A DNA stretch of 64,000 nucleotides from Hyphomicrobiaceae bacterium (GTDB lineage Bacteria; Pseudomonadota; Alphaproteobacteria; Rhizobiales; Hyphomicrobiaceae), in the NCBI GenBank assembly GCA_020638035.1, contig JACKJI010000003.1, positions 62,001-126,000 on the forward strand. Direction: 5' to 3'. The position numbers and the translations under genes are program-made. Under the pieces are notes generated by a model. It was given only the letters and a program-made list of their open reading frames with translations. It did no database searches and had not been told where the DNA came from. Below are positions 52,016 to 60,114 of the stretch, one piece after another (within the stretch, counting starts at the first letter, position 1; every line of letters starts with the position of its first letter).

Positions 52016-53485
52016 GTGACCCGCATCCTGATCGCAGCCGCGCACAAGTCGTCAGGCAAGACGACCGTGACACTCGGGCTCGCGCGCGCCCTTCGCGATG
52101 CCGGCCTCACGGTGCAGACTTTCAAGAAGGGCCCAGATTACATCGATCCGATGTGGCATGCCCGCGCCACCGGCCGGCCATCCTTAAATCTCGATTTCAA
52201 TACCCAGGCGCCCGACGAGATCGTCGCCATGCTTGCTGCGCGCTCTGCAGGCGCCGACGTCTCCTTCATCGAGGCCAACATGGGCCTTTATGACGGTGTC
52301 GATCTGGAGGGACGCGACAGCAATGCGGCGCTCGCCAAACTGGTCGGCTCACCCGTCATTCTCGTCGTTGACACCGAAGGTATGACGCGCGGCCTGGCGC
52401 CATTGCTGTTGGGCTATCGCGTATTCGATCCTGAAGTGCATATCGCAGGCGTCGTTCTCAATCGGGTCGCTGGCGCGCGGCACGAAGAGAAGCTTCGTGC
52501 TGCCGTCGAACGCTATACCGAGCTGCCGGTGATCGGTGTGCTGCCGCGCGAGGAGGGCTTGAGCCTGCCCGAGCGTCATCTGGGCCTCACCACCCCGGCC
52601 GAGACGAATGCCGTTGAATCTTTCATCGCCAACATCGGCAGCCGTGTTGCGGAGCGCTTCGACCTGGAGACGTTGAAATCCATCGCGCGCATGGCGATGC
52701 CATTGCCGCCGCCGTTCGTCACGACTGCGGCCACCGGTGTTTCGTCGGGCGCCGCGCCCGTCCGCATTGCCGTCGCGCGCGATGCCGCTTTCGGCTTCTA
52801 CTACCCTGAGGACCTGGAGGCGCTGGAGAGCGCCGGGGCAACGCTCACCTTTTTCGACGCCATGAAAGAAGCGCAGCTCCCGGATTGCGATGGCCTCTTC
52901 ATCGGTGGCGGTTTCCCCGAGACGCACATGGAGGCACTGGCCGGCAACGTTGCGCTGCGCCGGTCGATCAGGACTGCAATCGAGGCCGGCCTGCCGACCT
53001 ACGCGGAATGCGGCGGCCTGATGTACCTTACGCGCGCCATCCGCTGGGGCGACAAGCGCGCCGAGATGGTGGGCGTCATCGATGCGGAGGCGGTCATGCA
53101 CGCAAAGCCGCAAGGCCGCGGCCAGATCGTCATCGCTCAGTCTCCAGCGATGCCGTGGCCGGAGCTGCCGGGCGGCCGCCGGACGTCAAGCACCGTAAAA
53201 GCGCATGAATTCCATCACGCGGCCCTTGTCGATCTGCCCGCAGACACCACGTTCGCTTTCGATATGCGTCGCGGAACCGGCATCGACGGCATCCACGACG
53301 GCATCCTGGTCCATAACGTACTGGCATGCTTTGCTCACCAGCGCACGACGAGGTCTAACCCCTGGACCGCGCGGTTTGTCGAATTCGTCAGGCACGTTCG
53401 GTTAGGCGTCGATCGTAGCTGTTCCAATAGTGCGGAGCTGCGCACGCCGGCCGCGGTTGCCGCAGGCCTGCCGCCCCGTCTCTGA
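52016..53485 (+). CDS. dsrN: DsrN, siroheme amidase (cobyrinate a,c-diamide synthase homolog)
   Basis: DsrN is thought to amidate siroheme to siroamide, the cofactor form in some dissimilatory sulfite reductases. The 489-aa product has an ATP-binding N-terminus (LIAAAHKSSGKTTVTLGLARAL; KKGPDYIDPMWH) and a C-terminal class I glutamine amidotransferase domain with the nucleophile Cys in LPTYAECGGLMYL near residue 331 and a late His in VKAHEFHHA. GTG 52016 begins the frame. A tail of about 40 residues after the last conserved block is extra. It follows dsrP by 146 bp. Confidence 0.93.
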   Translation: MTRILIAAAHKSSGKTTVTLGLARALRDAGLTVQTFKKGPDYIDPMWHARATGRPSLNLDFNTQAPDEIVAMLAARSAGADVSFIEANMGLYDGVDLEGRDSNAALAKLVGSPVILVVDTEGMTRGLAPLLLGYRVFDPEVHIAGVVLNRVAGARHEEKLRAAVERYTELPVIGVLPREEGLSLPERHLGLTTPAETNAVESFIANIGSRVAERFDLETLKSIARMAMPLPPPFVTTAATGVSSGAAPVRIAVARDAAFGFYYPEDLEALESAGATLTFFDAMKEAQLPDCDGLFIGGGFPETHMEALAGNVALRRSIRTAIEAGLPTYAECGGLMYLTRAIRWGDKRAEMVGVIDAEAVMHAKPQGRGQIVIAQSPAMPWPELPGGRRTSSTVKAHEFHHAALVDLPADTTFAFDMRRGTGIDGIHDGILVHNVLACFAHQRTTRSNPWTARFVEFVRHVRLGVDRSCSNSAELRTPAAVAAGLPPRL

Positions 53486-53586
53486 CCTGAACGGGGGTCT
53501 TGCCAGAGCGGTCCGCAGCAGATGATGAGCCACGACTGAAGAGTATGAGAAGCTGAGAAGCGCACCAAGTTGAGGAAGTACAACAT

Positions 53587-54231
53587 ATGACCAATGCACA
53601 GAGCCGCTTTGAAGCTGTTGTCGCGGCCATCGACGCCGCTAATGCCGACGATCCCCGCAAGACTGTCGTCGACGGCATCAAGCAGCCCTACGAGATCGTC
53701 TACGCGCAACGCATGACCGAACGGCTCGCGGCCATGTATCCCGATGCGTCCGAAGTGTTGAGGATCGCCGCGCGCGCCCAGCATATCCGCCGTTGGGATA
53801 TCCCGCGCTCGACCTATCCGGAAGGCCGCAATGGCTATAACGACTGGCGCAAGGCGTGTCGCGAGCATCATGGCGTAGTGATCTCGAAGATCATGACAGA
53901 GCACGGCTATGCGCCGGACGACATCGCCCGCGTCGTGATGCTCATCAAGAAGGAACAGCTGAAGAAGGATCGCGAATCTCAGGCGCTGGAGAACGTTGTC
54001 GACGTCGTTTTCGTCGACCACTACTTCGATGAATTCCTCGCCAAGTACTCCCAGTACGACGACGACAAGATCATCGATATCGTCGGCAAGACCTTGCGCA
54101 AGATGTCGCCCAAGGGACATCAGGCGGCGTTATCGCTCGATCTGCCCGAGCGGACCCGCGCACTAATCATGGCTGCCGTCGAGCGCGAGAAGGAGACGCT
54201 TGCAAAACTCGCCGCAGTGGCGCTCGATTGA
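53587..54231 (+). CDS. DUF4202-family protein
   Basis: A 214-aa soluble helical protein of the DUF4202 family, recognised by the block AARAQHIRRWDIPRSTYPEGRNGYNDWRK (in pieces near residues 62-90) and VVFVDHYFDEFLAKYSQYDDDKII. Conserved His and Asp residues (QHIRRWD, DHYFDEF) suggest an HD-like metal site, which is my inference. The family often lies near sulfur-oxidation genes, and here it sits between dsrN and an Mrp protein. ATG 53587 is preceded by TGAGGAAG. Confidence 0.85.
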   Translation: MTNAQSRFEAVVAAIDAANADDPRKTVVDGIKQPYEIVYAQRMTERLAAMYPDASEVLRIAARAQHIRRWDIPRSTYPEGRNGYNDWRKACREHHGVVISKIMTEHGYAPDDIARVVMLIKKEQLKKDRESQALENVVDVVFVDHYFDEFLAKYSQYDDDKIIDIVGKTLRKMSPKGHQAALSLDLPERTRALIMAAVEREKETLAKLAAVALD

Positions 54232-54322
54232 TGCTTGCCCCGCCGCCGGGCGGGCGGTACGACCCCACTCGCGAGGCCGGCGCGGCCTTGGCCAACCGAC
54301 AAATGTCCAGGAGAGACCAGCA

Positions 54323-55801
54323 ATGAGCGTGACGAAGAGCCAGGTGATGGATCGCCTGCGTAGCATCAAGGGGCTCGATGGCGCCGGCAATCTCGTTGAC
54401 CAGGGTCTCGTGTCGGAGATCATCATCAAGGAGGATCGGGTCTATTTCTCGATTACCGTGCCCATCGATCGCGCCGGGGATCTCGAGCCGTTGCGGCAGG
54501 CGGCGGAAAAGGCCGTCGCCGGTATCGATGGCGTCGGTTCCGTCACAGCCGTGCTGACCGCGGAGGCGGCTCAGGGCACCGCCGGCAAGAGCAATGGCAC
54601 CAACGGGTCGGGCCACGCGAAAATGGGCTCCGTTCCCGGCGCAGGTGCGCCAGCCGCTAGCCATCTGCCGGGGCTGCCCGGCGTCAAGCACATCGTCGCT
54701 GTCGCGTCTGGCAAGGGTGGCGTCGGCAAGTCGACGACGGCCGTCAACCTCGCGCTCGGTCTCCAGGCCATGGGCCTGCGCGTCGGCATGTTCGATGCCG
54801 ACATCTACGGTCCGTCCCAGCCGCGTCTTCTGGGCCTCACCGGCCAACATCCCTCCGCGACCGAGGACCAGCAGAAGCTCATTCCGTTGAAGGCCTACGG
54901 CCTCGCCGTCATGTCGATGGGCTTTCTTGTCGAGGAGGACATGCCGATCGTCTGGCGCGGCCCGATGGTGACACAGGCGCTGAACCAGATGCTGTTCGAC
55001 GTCGCCTGGAACATCGATGGCGATCTCGACGTGCTGATCATCGACATGCCGCCCGGCACCGGCGACGTGCAGCTCACCATGGCGCAGCAGGTGCCGATGT
55101 CCGGTGCGGTGATCGTATCCACGCCGCAGGACCTCGCGCTGATCGACGCGCGCAAGGGCCTCAACATGTTCCGCAAGGTCGACGTGCCAGTGATCGGCAT
55201 CGTCGAGAACATGAGCTATTTCATCGCGCCCGATACGGGCAAGCGCTACGACATCTTCGGTCACGGCGGTGCTGAGCGCGAAGCTGAAAAACTCGGTTTG
55301 AAGTTCCTCGGCGGCGTGCCCCTGCACATGGACATCCGCGAGCTGTCCGATGCGGGAACACCTGTCACGGCGGTGCGGCCGGAGGGTCAGGAGGCCGCCG
55401 TCTTCAAGGAGATCGCCGGCAAGGTCTGGGAGGCGGTGCAGACGTCGAAAGGTATCGAGGCGCCGATCATCAAGCTGGCGCCCGAGCGCGATAGCCTCAA
55501 AGTCACGTTCAAAGACGGCTATTCCTATGATTTGCCGGCCGAGATGCTGCGCGTGATGAGCCCGTCTGCCGAAGTGCAGGGCCATTCCGCCGAACAGCGC
55601 GTCACGGTACCCGGCAAGCGCAACGTCAAGATCAAGACCATGCAGCCGGTCGGCAAGTACGCGACCAAGATCAGCTTCGACGACGGACACAATACGGGTC
55701 TCTATTCCTGGTCCTATCTGCTGGAACTCGGCCAGCACAAGGATGCCAAGTGGAAGACCTATCTGGAGGAGCTGGCGGCAAAGGGGCTCGGTCGCGATTA
55801 A
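54323..55801 (+). CDS. Mrp/ApbC iron-sulfur carrier ATPase fused to DUF971
   Basis: Fe-S cluster carrier of the Mrp/NBP35 family, 492 aa. It has an N-terminal DUF59/MIP18-like domain (QVMDRLRSIKG; VSEIIIKEDRVYFSITV), then the deviant Walker A GKGGVGKSTT near residue 131, and IYGPSQPRLLG, the MPPGTGD switch and the ApbC core. The usual C-terminal CxxC of ApbC is absent: the segment where it lies reads ENMSYFIAPDTGKRYDIFG. From residue 379 a DUF971 domain follows (IKLAPERDSLKVTFKDGYSYDLPAEMLRV in pieces; ISFDDGHNTGLYSWSYL). ATG 54323 follows AGGAGAG. It may load clusters on the many Fe-S proteins of the dsr operon. Confidence 0.9.
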   Translation: MSVTKSQVMDRLRSIKGLDGAGNLVDQGLVSEIIIKEDRVYFSITVPIDRAGDLEPLRQAAEKAVAGIDGVGSVTAVLTAEAAQGTAGKSNGTNGSGHAKMGSVPGAGAPAASHLPGLPGVKHIVAVASGKGGVGKSTTAVNLALGLQAMGLRVGMFDADIYGPSQPRLLGLTGQHPSATEDQQKLIPLKAYGLAVMSMGFLVEEDMPIVWRGPMVTQALNQMLFDVAWNIDGDLDVLIIDMPPGTGDVQLTMAQQVPMSGAVIVSTPQDLALIDARKGLNMFRKVDVPVIGIVENMSYFIAPDTGKRYDIFGHGGAEREAEKLGLKFLGGVPLHMDIRELSDAGTPVTAVRPEGQEAAVFKEIAGKVWEAVQTSKGIEAPIIKLAPERDSLKVTFKDGYSYDLPAEMLRVMSPSAEVQGHSAEQRVTVPGKRNVKIKTMQPVGKYATKISFDDGHNTGLYSWSYLLELGQHKDAKWKTYLEELAAKGLGRD

Positions 55802-55905
55802 GGCACGACTTGCCCTCTTCGAGCGGCAAGCGCGCTGCGTGTTGAGCTGAACCGCTTTTCACATCAGTTCAGCATGCGCTGGTCGATGCGAGGGACGAGG
55901 GAGAG

Positions 55906-56886
55906 TCACTCCTGTGACGCGCCTGCTCCGGCGATCGTGCGCACCCACGTGCTCTCCGAGCGCTCCACCTGGTAGGCGGCCCACAGCGCAAAATCCCGGC
56001 GTGTCGCAATGCCGGTTTCGTTGCGGTCGGGTCCGGCAACCGAGCGCCAAATGACGTCGCCCTTGGCCCCTGGAGCTGCATCGACGACACGCCGCACCGA
56101 CCAGTCGGCACCGAAGGCGCCGTTGGAATAATACGCTCCGACGCCGATATCCTCCGGTTTCACGCGTCGCGCCGCCGCCGCTTCGCGCATCAGCCCGCGC
56201 AGCTTGAGGAACTCCTCCTCGGAAATGTCGACGAAGGTGCCGACGCTTTCGAGTGCGGCGACGAAGTCGGCATGGGTGATCGTTTCAGGTGGCGTTGTTT
56301 CGGACGGCGGCGGCGATAGGATACGCGCCAAGCCTGCCGGATAACGCCGCCAGGCAAAGAACGCATTCACGGCCACTGCCACACTCACGATGATCAGCGC
56401 GTTGACGAGAACCGGCGTCACCACCAACTGGAAGCCAAGCGCATGCACCTGGGGGCCGCCGATCACCGCGGTGAGCGCCGTTGCGCCACCCGGTGGATGA
56501 ATGGCGCGCAGATAATGCATCGCCGCGATGGCGATACCGACCGCTAATGCCGCCGCCAGAACCGTATCACCGACTGACCGTGCTGCCGCGACACCAATCG
56601 CAGCCGACGCCACGTGGCCGACGACCACCGCCCATGGCTGTGACAGTGCACCATGGGGTACCGCGAACAACAGGACTGCGGATGCGCCCATCGACGCGAC
56701 CATGATGGCAGCTCCGACCTCGCCAAGAAGGTCGCGCTCCAGCAGGAAGATCACGTAGATGGCGATGAACCCGCCGATGCCCGAGACCAGCCGTTCGACA
56801 TGGCTGACCGGCGCGAGCTCGATGCCCGCCAGCCGGCGTAGAGTTTCAGGCCAGCTGCGACTCACGGGCGCCGCCCGGAACGGCAC
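55906..56886 (-). CDS. HPP-family membrane protein
   Basis: A 326-aa protein with an N-terminal HPP domain of about four membrane helices, recognised by the motif AIHPPGGATALTAVIGG near residues 107-123, after GASAVLLFAVPHGALSQPWAVVVGH. Some HPP proteins take part in nitrite transport. Residues about 195-326 form a soluble C-terminal extension (THADFVAALESVGTFVDISEEEFLKLRGLMREAAAARR in pieces). It is the last gene of the minus-strand unit with a DsrC-like protein, so it may move a sulfur or nitrogen anion, which is inference. Confidence 0.82.
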   Translation of the reverse strand: MPFRAAPVSRSWPETLRRLAGIELAPVSHVERLVSGIGGFIAIYVIFLLERDLLGEVGAAIMVASMGASAVLLFAVPHGALSQPWAVVVGHVASAAIGVAAARSVGDTVLAAALAVGIAIAAMHYLRAIHPPGGATALTAVIGGPQVHALGFQLVVTPVLVNALIIVSVAVAVNAFFAWRRYPAGLARILSPPPSETTPPETITHADFVAALESVGTFVDISEEEFLKLRGLMREAAAARRVKPEDIGVGAYYSNGAFGADWSVRRVVDAAPGAKGDVIWRSVAGPDRNETGIATRRDFALWAAYQVERSESTWVRTIAGAGASQE

Positions 56887-56956
56887 GCCGGTGCCGCAAC
56901 CGCACAGAACGTCTGCTGAAGCTCATGGCGAGATAGCCGGTCGAGCGGGCTTTCGT

Positions 56957-58411
56957 TCACGCCACCACCTCGGCCTTCAATTGCTCTTCTGGCAGACCGG
57001 CGGCACGGCAGCGTGCACCAATCGAAGCTGTGAAGGCTTCCGAGCCCGCCACATAGACGTCGCACTGCGCAAGCTCGCCGGCCTGTTCCAGGATCGCATC
57101 TCCAATCGCAGCATGTGGCGTGCCGGCCTTGAAGGCCACGTATTGGAAGTTGTCGAGCGCGTTGGCATAAGATTTGAGCAGGTTCTCCTGATAGAGCCCT
57201 TCCTCGCTGGCCAGCCGCACAAGTGAGATCGAGGGCGCGTGCTCCAGCGACAAGGCATGCTGCAGCATGCTCTTGATCTGCGCGAACCCCGCGCCTTCCG
57301 CCACCAGGACGACCGGGCGCTGTGAGGCATCATCGAGGCCGAACCGGCCGAATGGTCCGCGCACCGTCACCTCGACGTTCGGCAGCAGCGAAGAGAATGG
57401 ACCCGTTGCGGCATCCGCGTCAGTCTCGCACTGGACGTGAACCTCGATGCGCCGTTCATCGCACGGACAGCTCGCGGCGGGCACCCTTCGGCTTTGACCA
57501 TCGACAGTGATCTCCAGCAACTGGCCGGCGAGATAGCGCATGCGTTCCGCGCGCGAAGTCAGCAAGTGGACGGCGACACGTCGCCCGCCAAGCCGCTCCA
57601 CCTCGCGTACCCGTGCATTGATCGTCTGCTCGGGAATGTCGTCAGCGTCGTCGAGTTCAACCTCGAGCGAGACGTCGCCGACGGCGGTATAAGCGCATGC
57701 CAGCGTGTAGCCCTGCCGCTTCTCAAGCGTGGAAAGCATGTAGTCGTGTGGGCGCACCTTGACGACCTCGCCGGAAGCGACCCGGCACTTACAGTCGCCG
57801 CAGCTCCCGTTGGAGCAGCCGTAGGGCATCGCCATGCCGGCCCTCAGCCCGGCCTCCAGCAGAGATTCGCTGCCGACGATCTCGAAGGTCTGCCCCTTGG
57901 GCAGCAGCGTCACCTGGGCAGTCATCATGCGCATGATGCGTTCCCTGGCCAGAAAGGCCTCCCACCGCGCCATGTCGCTGGGCGTGGTCGTCAGTTCGCC
58001 CATCAACCAATGCACGAAGGTGTCGGCGAAGCCGGGCTCGGTTCGGCCGTTCTCTTCCGCCTCGGCAAGCTTGCCGCCGATCCAGCCTACAACCCGGTCA
58101 TAATGCATGAGTTTGCCGCGCGCCGCAGCATAGTCGCGACCGAGCTGCCGCAACCGCTGCTGCAGGACGTCTGGCTCAGGCAGCTCCAGCCGCGCCGGCG
58201 CCTTGGCAAGCGCCTGTTCCTTGATCTCCTCGACACGCCGGATCTCGGTCTCATCCTCGATCTTGGCGTCGGGGAACAACCGCAGCGCCTCGTCGAGGTC
58301 GATGTGGCCGTCGAAGGTGGCCAGCTGGCCCGACTGCGCCATCTTTTGTAGTACGGAGCGCGGCTGGCCGATCAGCCGGGCAAGCCGGCTCAGCGGAATG
58401 AGATGCGCCAT
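56957..58411 (-). CDS. 2Fe-2S / FNR-type oxidoreductase with N-terminal extension
   Basis: A 484-aa flavoprotein reductase. Residues 1-160 are an unusual helical extension (LSRLARLIGQPRSVLQKMAQSGQL at the start resembles a MerR/HTH-like helix pair). A plant-type [2Fe-2S] domain follows with Cys199, Cys204, Cys207 and Cys239 (YGCSNGSCGDCKC ... LACA), then an FAD-binding barrel (LTSRAERMRYLAGQLLEI with the RxY-like pattern MRYLAG) and an NAD(P) domain (PVVLVAEGAGFAQIKSML; CDVYVAGSEAFTAS). Its 16-bp distance to a DsrC-like gene suggests electron delivery in a sulfur reaction. Substrate unknown. Confidence 0.88.
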   Translation of the reverse strand: MAHLIPLSRLARLIGQPRSVLQKMAQSGQLATFDGHIDLDEALRLFPDAKIEDETEIRRVEEIKEQALAKAPARLELPEPDVLQQRLRQLGRDYAAARGKLMHYDRVVGWIGGKLAEAEENGRTEPGFADTFVHWLMGELTTTPSDMARWEAFLARERIMRMMTAQVTLLPKGQTFEIVGSESLLEAGLRAGMAMPYGCSNGSCGDCKCRVASGEVVKVRPHDYMLSTLEKRQGYTLACAYTAVGDVSLEVELDDADDIPEQTINARVREVERLGGRRVAVHLLTSRAERMRYLAGQLLEITVDGQSRRVPAASCPCDERRIEVHVQCETDADAATGPFSSLLPNVEVTVRGPFGRFGLDDASQRPVVLVAEGAGFAQIKSMLQHALSLEHAPSISLVRLASEEGLYQENLLKSYANALDNFQYVAFKAGTPHAAIGDAILEQAGELAQCDVYVAGSEAFTASIGARCRAAGLPEEQLKAEVVA

Positions 58412-58426
58412 GGCGGAACCTCGCGC

Positions 58427-58801
58427 TCAGAAGCTGGTGCCGAAGGATTTGTCCTCTGCATCGTGCGGCGCCGGCACGCCTGCGAGGCGCGATCCTTGTG
58501 TGACGGGTCCGCCAGGGAACAGCTGGTAGAGATATTTGCTGCCGCCCTGGGCGGCGAACGCGCCGTCAAGCATGCTGGCCAGAATGCGGGCGTGTGGTGC
58601 ACGGCCCCGCTCCACATAAGTTGTGCGCAGCAGGTCGATGACCCGCCAATGGTCTGTTCCCAGCTGCAGCCCCTCTGCGCCGGCCATCTCCGTTGCGGCT
58701 TCTCGCGACCAGTCGCGCAATTCGTCGGCCCGCGTGGCCTGCTCGAAGCTTGCTCCACTCTGCTGCGCGCCAATCGCCTTATTGATATCGATATCGGTCA
58801 T
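58427..58801 (-). CDS. Second DsrC/TusE-like protein without redox cysteines
   Basis: A 124-aa DsrC-family protein. The core matches (RDWSREAATEMAGAEGLQLGTDHWRVIDLLRTTYVERGRAPHAR in pieces; KYLYQLFPGGPVTQGSRLAGVPAP). At the place of the first DsrC cysteine (ACMIAGLP) it has Ser-Arg, and the C-terminus is an unrelated 13-residue tail (HDAEDKSFGTSF) without cysteine. It keeps the KYLYQLFPGGPV insertion that DsrC proper has (KYLYELFPYGPA), so it is closer to DsrC than the paralog at 36514 is. It is coupled to the FNR-type reductase gene 15 bp downstream. A regulatory or scaffolding role fits better than sulfur carriage. Confidence 0.87.
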   Translation of the reverse strand: MTDIDINKAIGAQQSGASFEQATRADELRDWSREAATEMAGAEGLQLGTDHWRVIDLLRTTYVERGRAPHARILASMLDGAFAAQGGSKYLYQLFPGGPVTQGSRLAGVPAPHDAEDKSFGTSF

Positions 58802-58953
58802 GGGTCTTTCCTCCGTCGAATGCAGTTCTGGCGCTGCAATTATTGCTTTCAGAAAAAACTGAAGTTGTTGCTGGCCGAGATCAACCGCTGCCGGTCAGTC
58901 GCGGTCACAAAATCCTTCTGCGAGAAAGGCAGCATTGCGCAGGCCGCTCAGCC

Positions 58954-59259
58954 TCATTTCTCCGGCGGGCAGCGCCGCAGCGGATTGCCTCGGCAGTGGT
59001 CGAACCAATCGTCGGGGATGTCGGTGTATTCAGGTGTCTCGACTTCGAACTGTTGGCCGACGAGGCCAAGGCGATCCTTGAGGTAGGGTGATAGCCCGCC
59101 AACGAACTGCCGCAGGTTTCCGCACACGTCGCACAGGATGTAGACACGGCCGTCGATCCGCCGTGGCCGCCATCCGCGCGGCAATGCCTTCTTAAGGAGC
59201 GTCGGCGAGGTGACGGTGATCTCGTGTTCCATCTGGCAGGCCTCGCAGCGTATTTTCAT
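58954..59259 (-). CDS. Small CxxC...CxxC protein, copy 2
   Basis: A 101-aa putative zinc-ribbon protein. It has Cys5/Cys8 (CEAC) and Cys43/Cys46 (CDVC), 34 residues apart, and the shared block LPRGWRPRRIDGRVYILCDVCGNLRQFVGGLSPYL in pieces. It is paralogous to the neighbour at 59321. The C-terminal part is acidic then basic (DIPDDWFDHCRGNPLRRCPPEK) with two extra cysteines. Unknown family; likely a metal-binding or DNA/RNA-binding factor for the unit. Confidence 0.72.
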   Translation of the reverse strand: MKIRCEACQMEHEITVTSPTLLKKALPRGWRPRRIDGRVYILCDVCGNLRQFVGGLSPYLKDRLGLVGQQFEVETPEYTDIPDDWFDHCRGNPLRRCPPEK

Positions 59260-59320
59260 CGAAGCCTCCGGTTATTGTTGGTGATGATGCGGTGCACGCC
59301 GCATGGTCCGGCGCCGTCGT

Positions 59321-59602
59321 TCAGCGCTTCTTCACGCGGTTGCGGTGCAGTCCACCGCCTTGCTCGTCCCCGAAATCGCACTTTGCATGTTCGGAGACGC
59401 CCAGGCTTTCCTGAAGATAGGTCGAGACCCCACCCTTGAAATGGCGGATGTCTCCGCAGCAGTCGCACAGCGTATAGGTTCGGCCGGCAATCAGGCGTAC
59501 GACCCACCCATGCGGCAATCCACTCGCCGCATCGCGCGGCGCATCCGCCGGAAACGGGGAGAGCCGGCAGGCGGCGCAGACGAGTTGGGCGGTATCGGTC
59601 AT
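59321..59602 (-). CDS. Small CxxC...CxxC protein, copy 1
   Basis: A 93-aa paralog of the preceding entry, first gene of the minus-strand unit. Cys9/Cys12 (CAAC) and Cys46/Cys49 (CDCC), with the shared block LPHGWVVRLIAGRTYTLCDCCGDIRHFKGGVSTYL in pieces, then an acidic-to-basic tail (HRNRVKKR). The identical pattern LPxGWxxRxIxGRxYxLCDxCGxxRxFxGGxSxYL shows tandem duplication. No known family recognised. Confidence 0.72.
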   Translation of the reverse strand: MTDTAQLVCAACRLSPFPADAPRDAASGLPHGWVVRLIAGRTYTLCDCCGDIRHFKGGVSTYLQESLGVSEHAKCDFGDEQGGGLHRNRVKKR

Positions 59603-60114
59603 TTCTCCTCCGCGCCTCGCGCTTCACGCCAGGGCCTGAAATTGAAACGACATTATCCGATCGAACGAGGTGGCGAGGCAAGGACCATGGGACGGCACGC
59701 CGCGCCTGGAGGGCCGGCCGGAGTACCAATGCGCGTGTTCGATCCGGAACCCGCAGGAGGGCCGTCCGGGGCTCTGTGCCAATACATGCCGGCACGGTGC
59801 CGGTGCGGGAACGTCGGTGCCCTTTCGACAGCGCGCTTGAAAGGTGCGTCTGGCCGTGCTCTGTGCGCGGCTCGGGCGGCCGCAGCCGGGGCGAGGATCG
59901 AAAGGTTTGCTGCGTGCACTGCTGCTTCGGTGTCTGGCGGACACGACCATCGACACACGAGCCCCACATCGAAAGCAGACAATGACGACGACCGGTTCAA
60001 TGACGTGCCCCGCCTCTGCAATGCAGCCACTGCAATGCAGCATCTTCGGAGCGGTGACCATCGTTCCCGCCGGGGCGTCGGGCGATCGCCGTTTGTTGAG
60101 GACGGACTGAGATC
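59603..60114. other. Divergent region before ABC-F gene
   Basis: About 510 bp with no supportable gene. It holds the promoters of the minus-strand sulfur unit and of the ABC-F gene. Contains the tandem operator-like site at 60016-60040. Confidence 0.45.
60016..60040. promoter_or_regulatory. Tandem CTGCAATGCAG operator-like sites
   Basis: Two identical 11-bp palindromes CTGCAATGCAG lie at 60016-60026 and 60030-60040 (14-bp period). They fit the CTGCN3GCAG consensus reported for PhaR in Rhodobacter and share TGCAnTGCA with the sites upstream of the phasin gene. 75 bp upstream of the ABC-F start. Confidence 0.4.
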
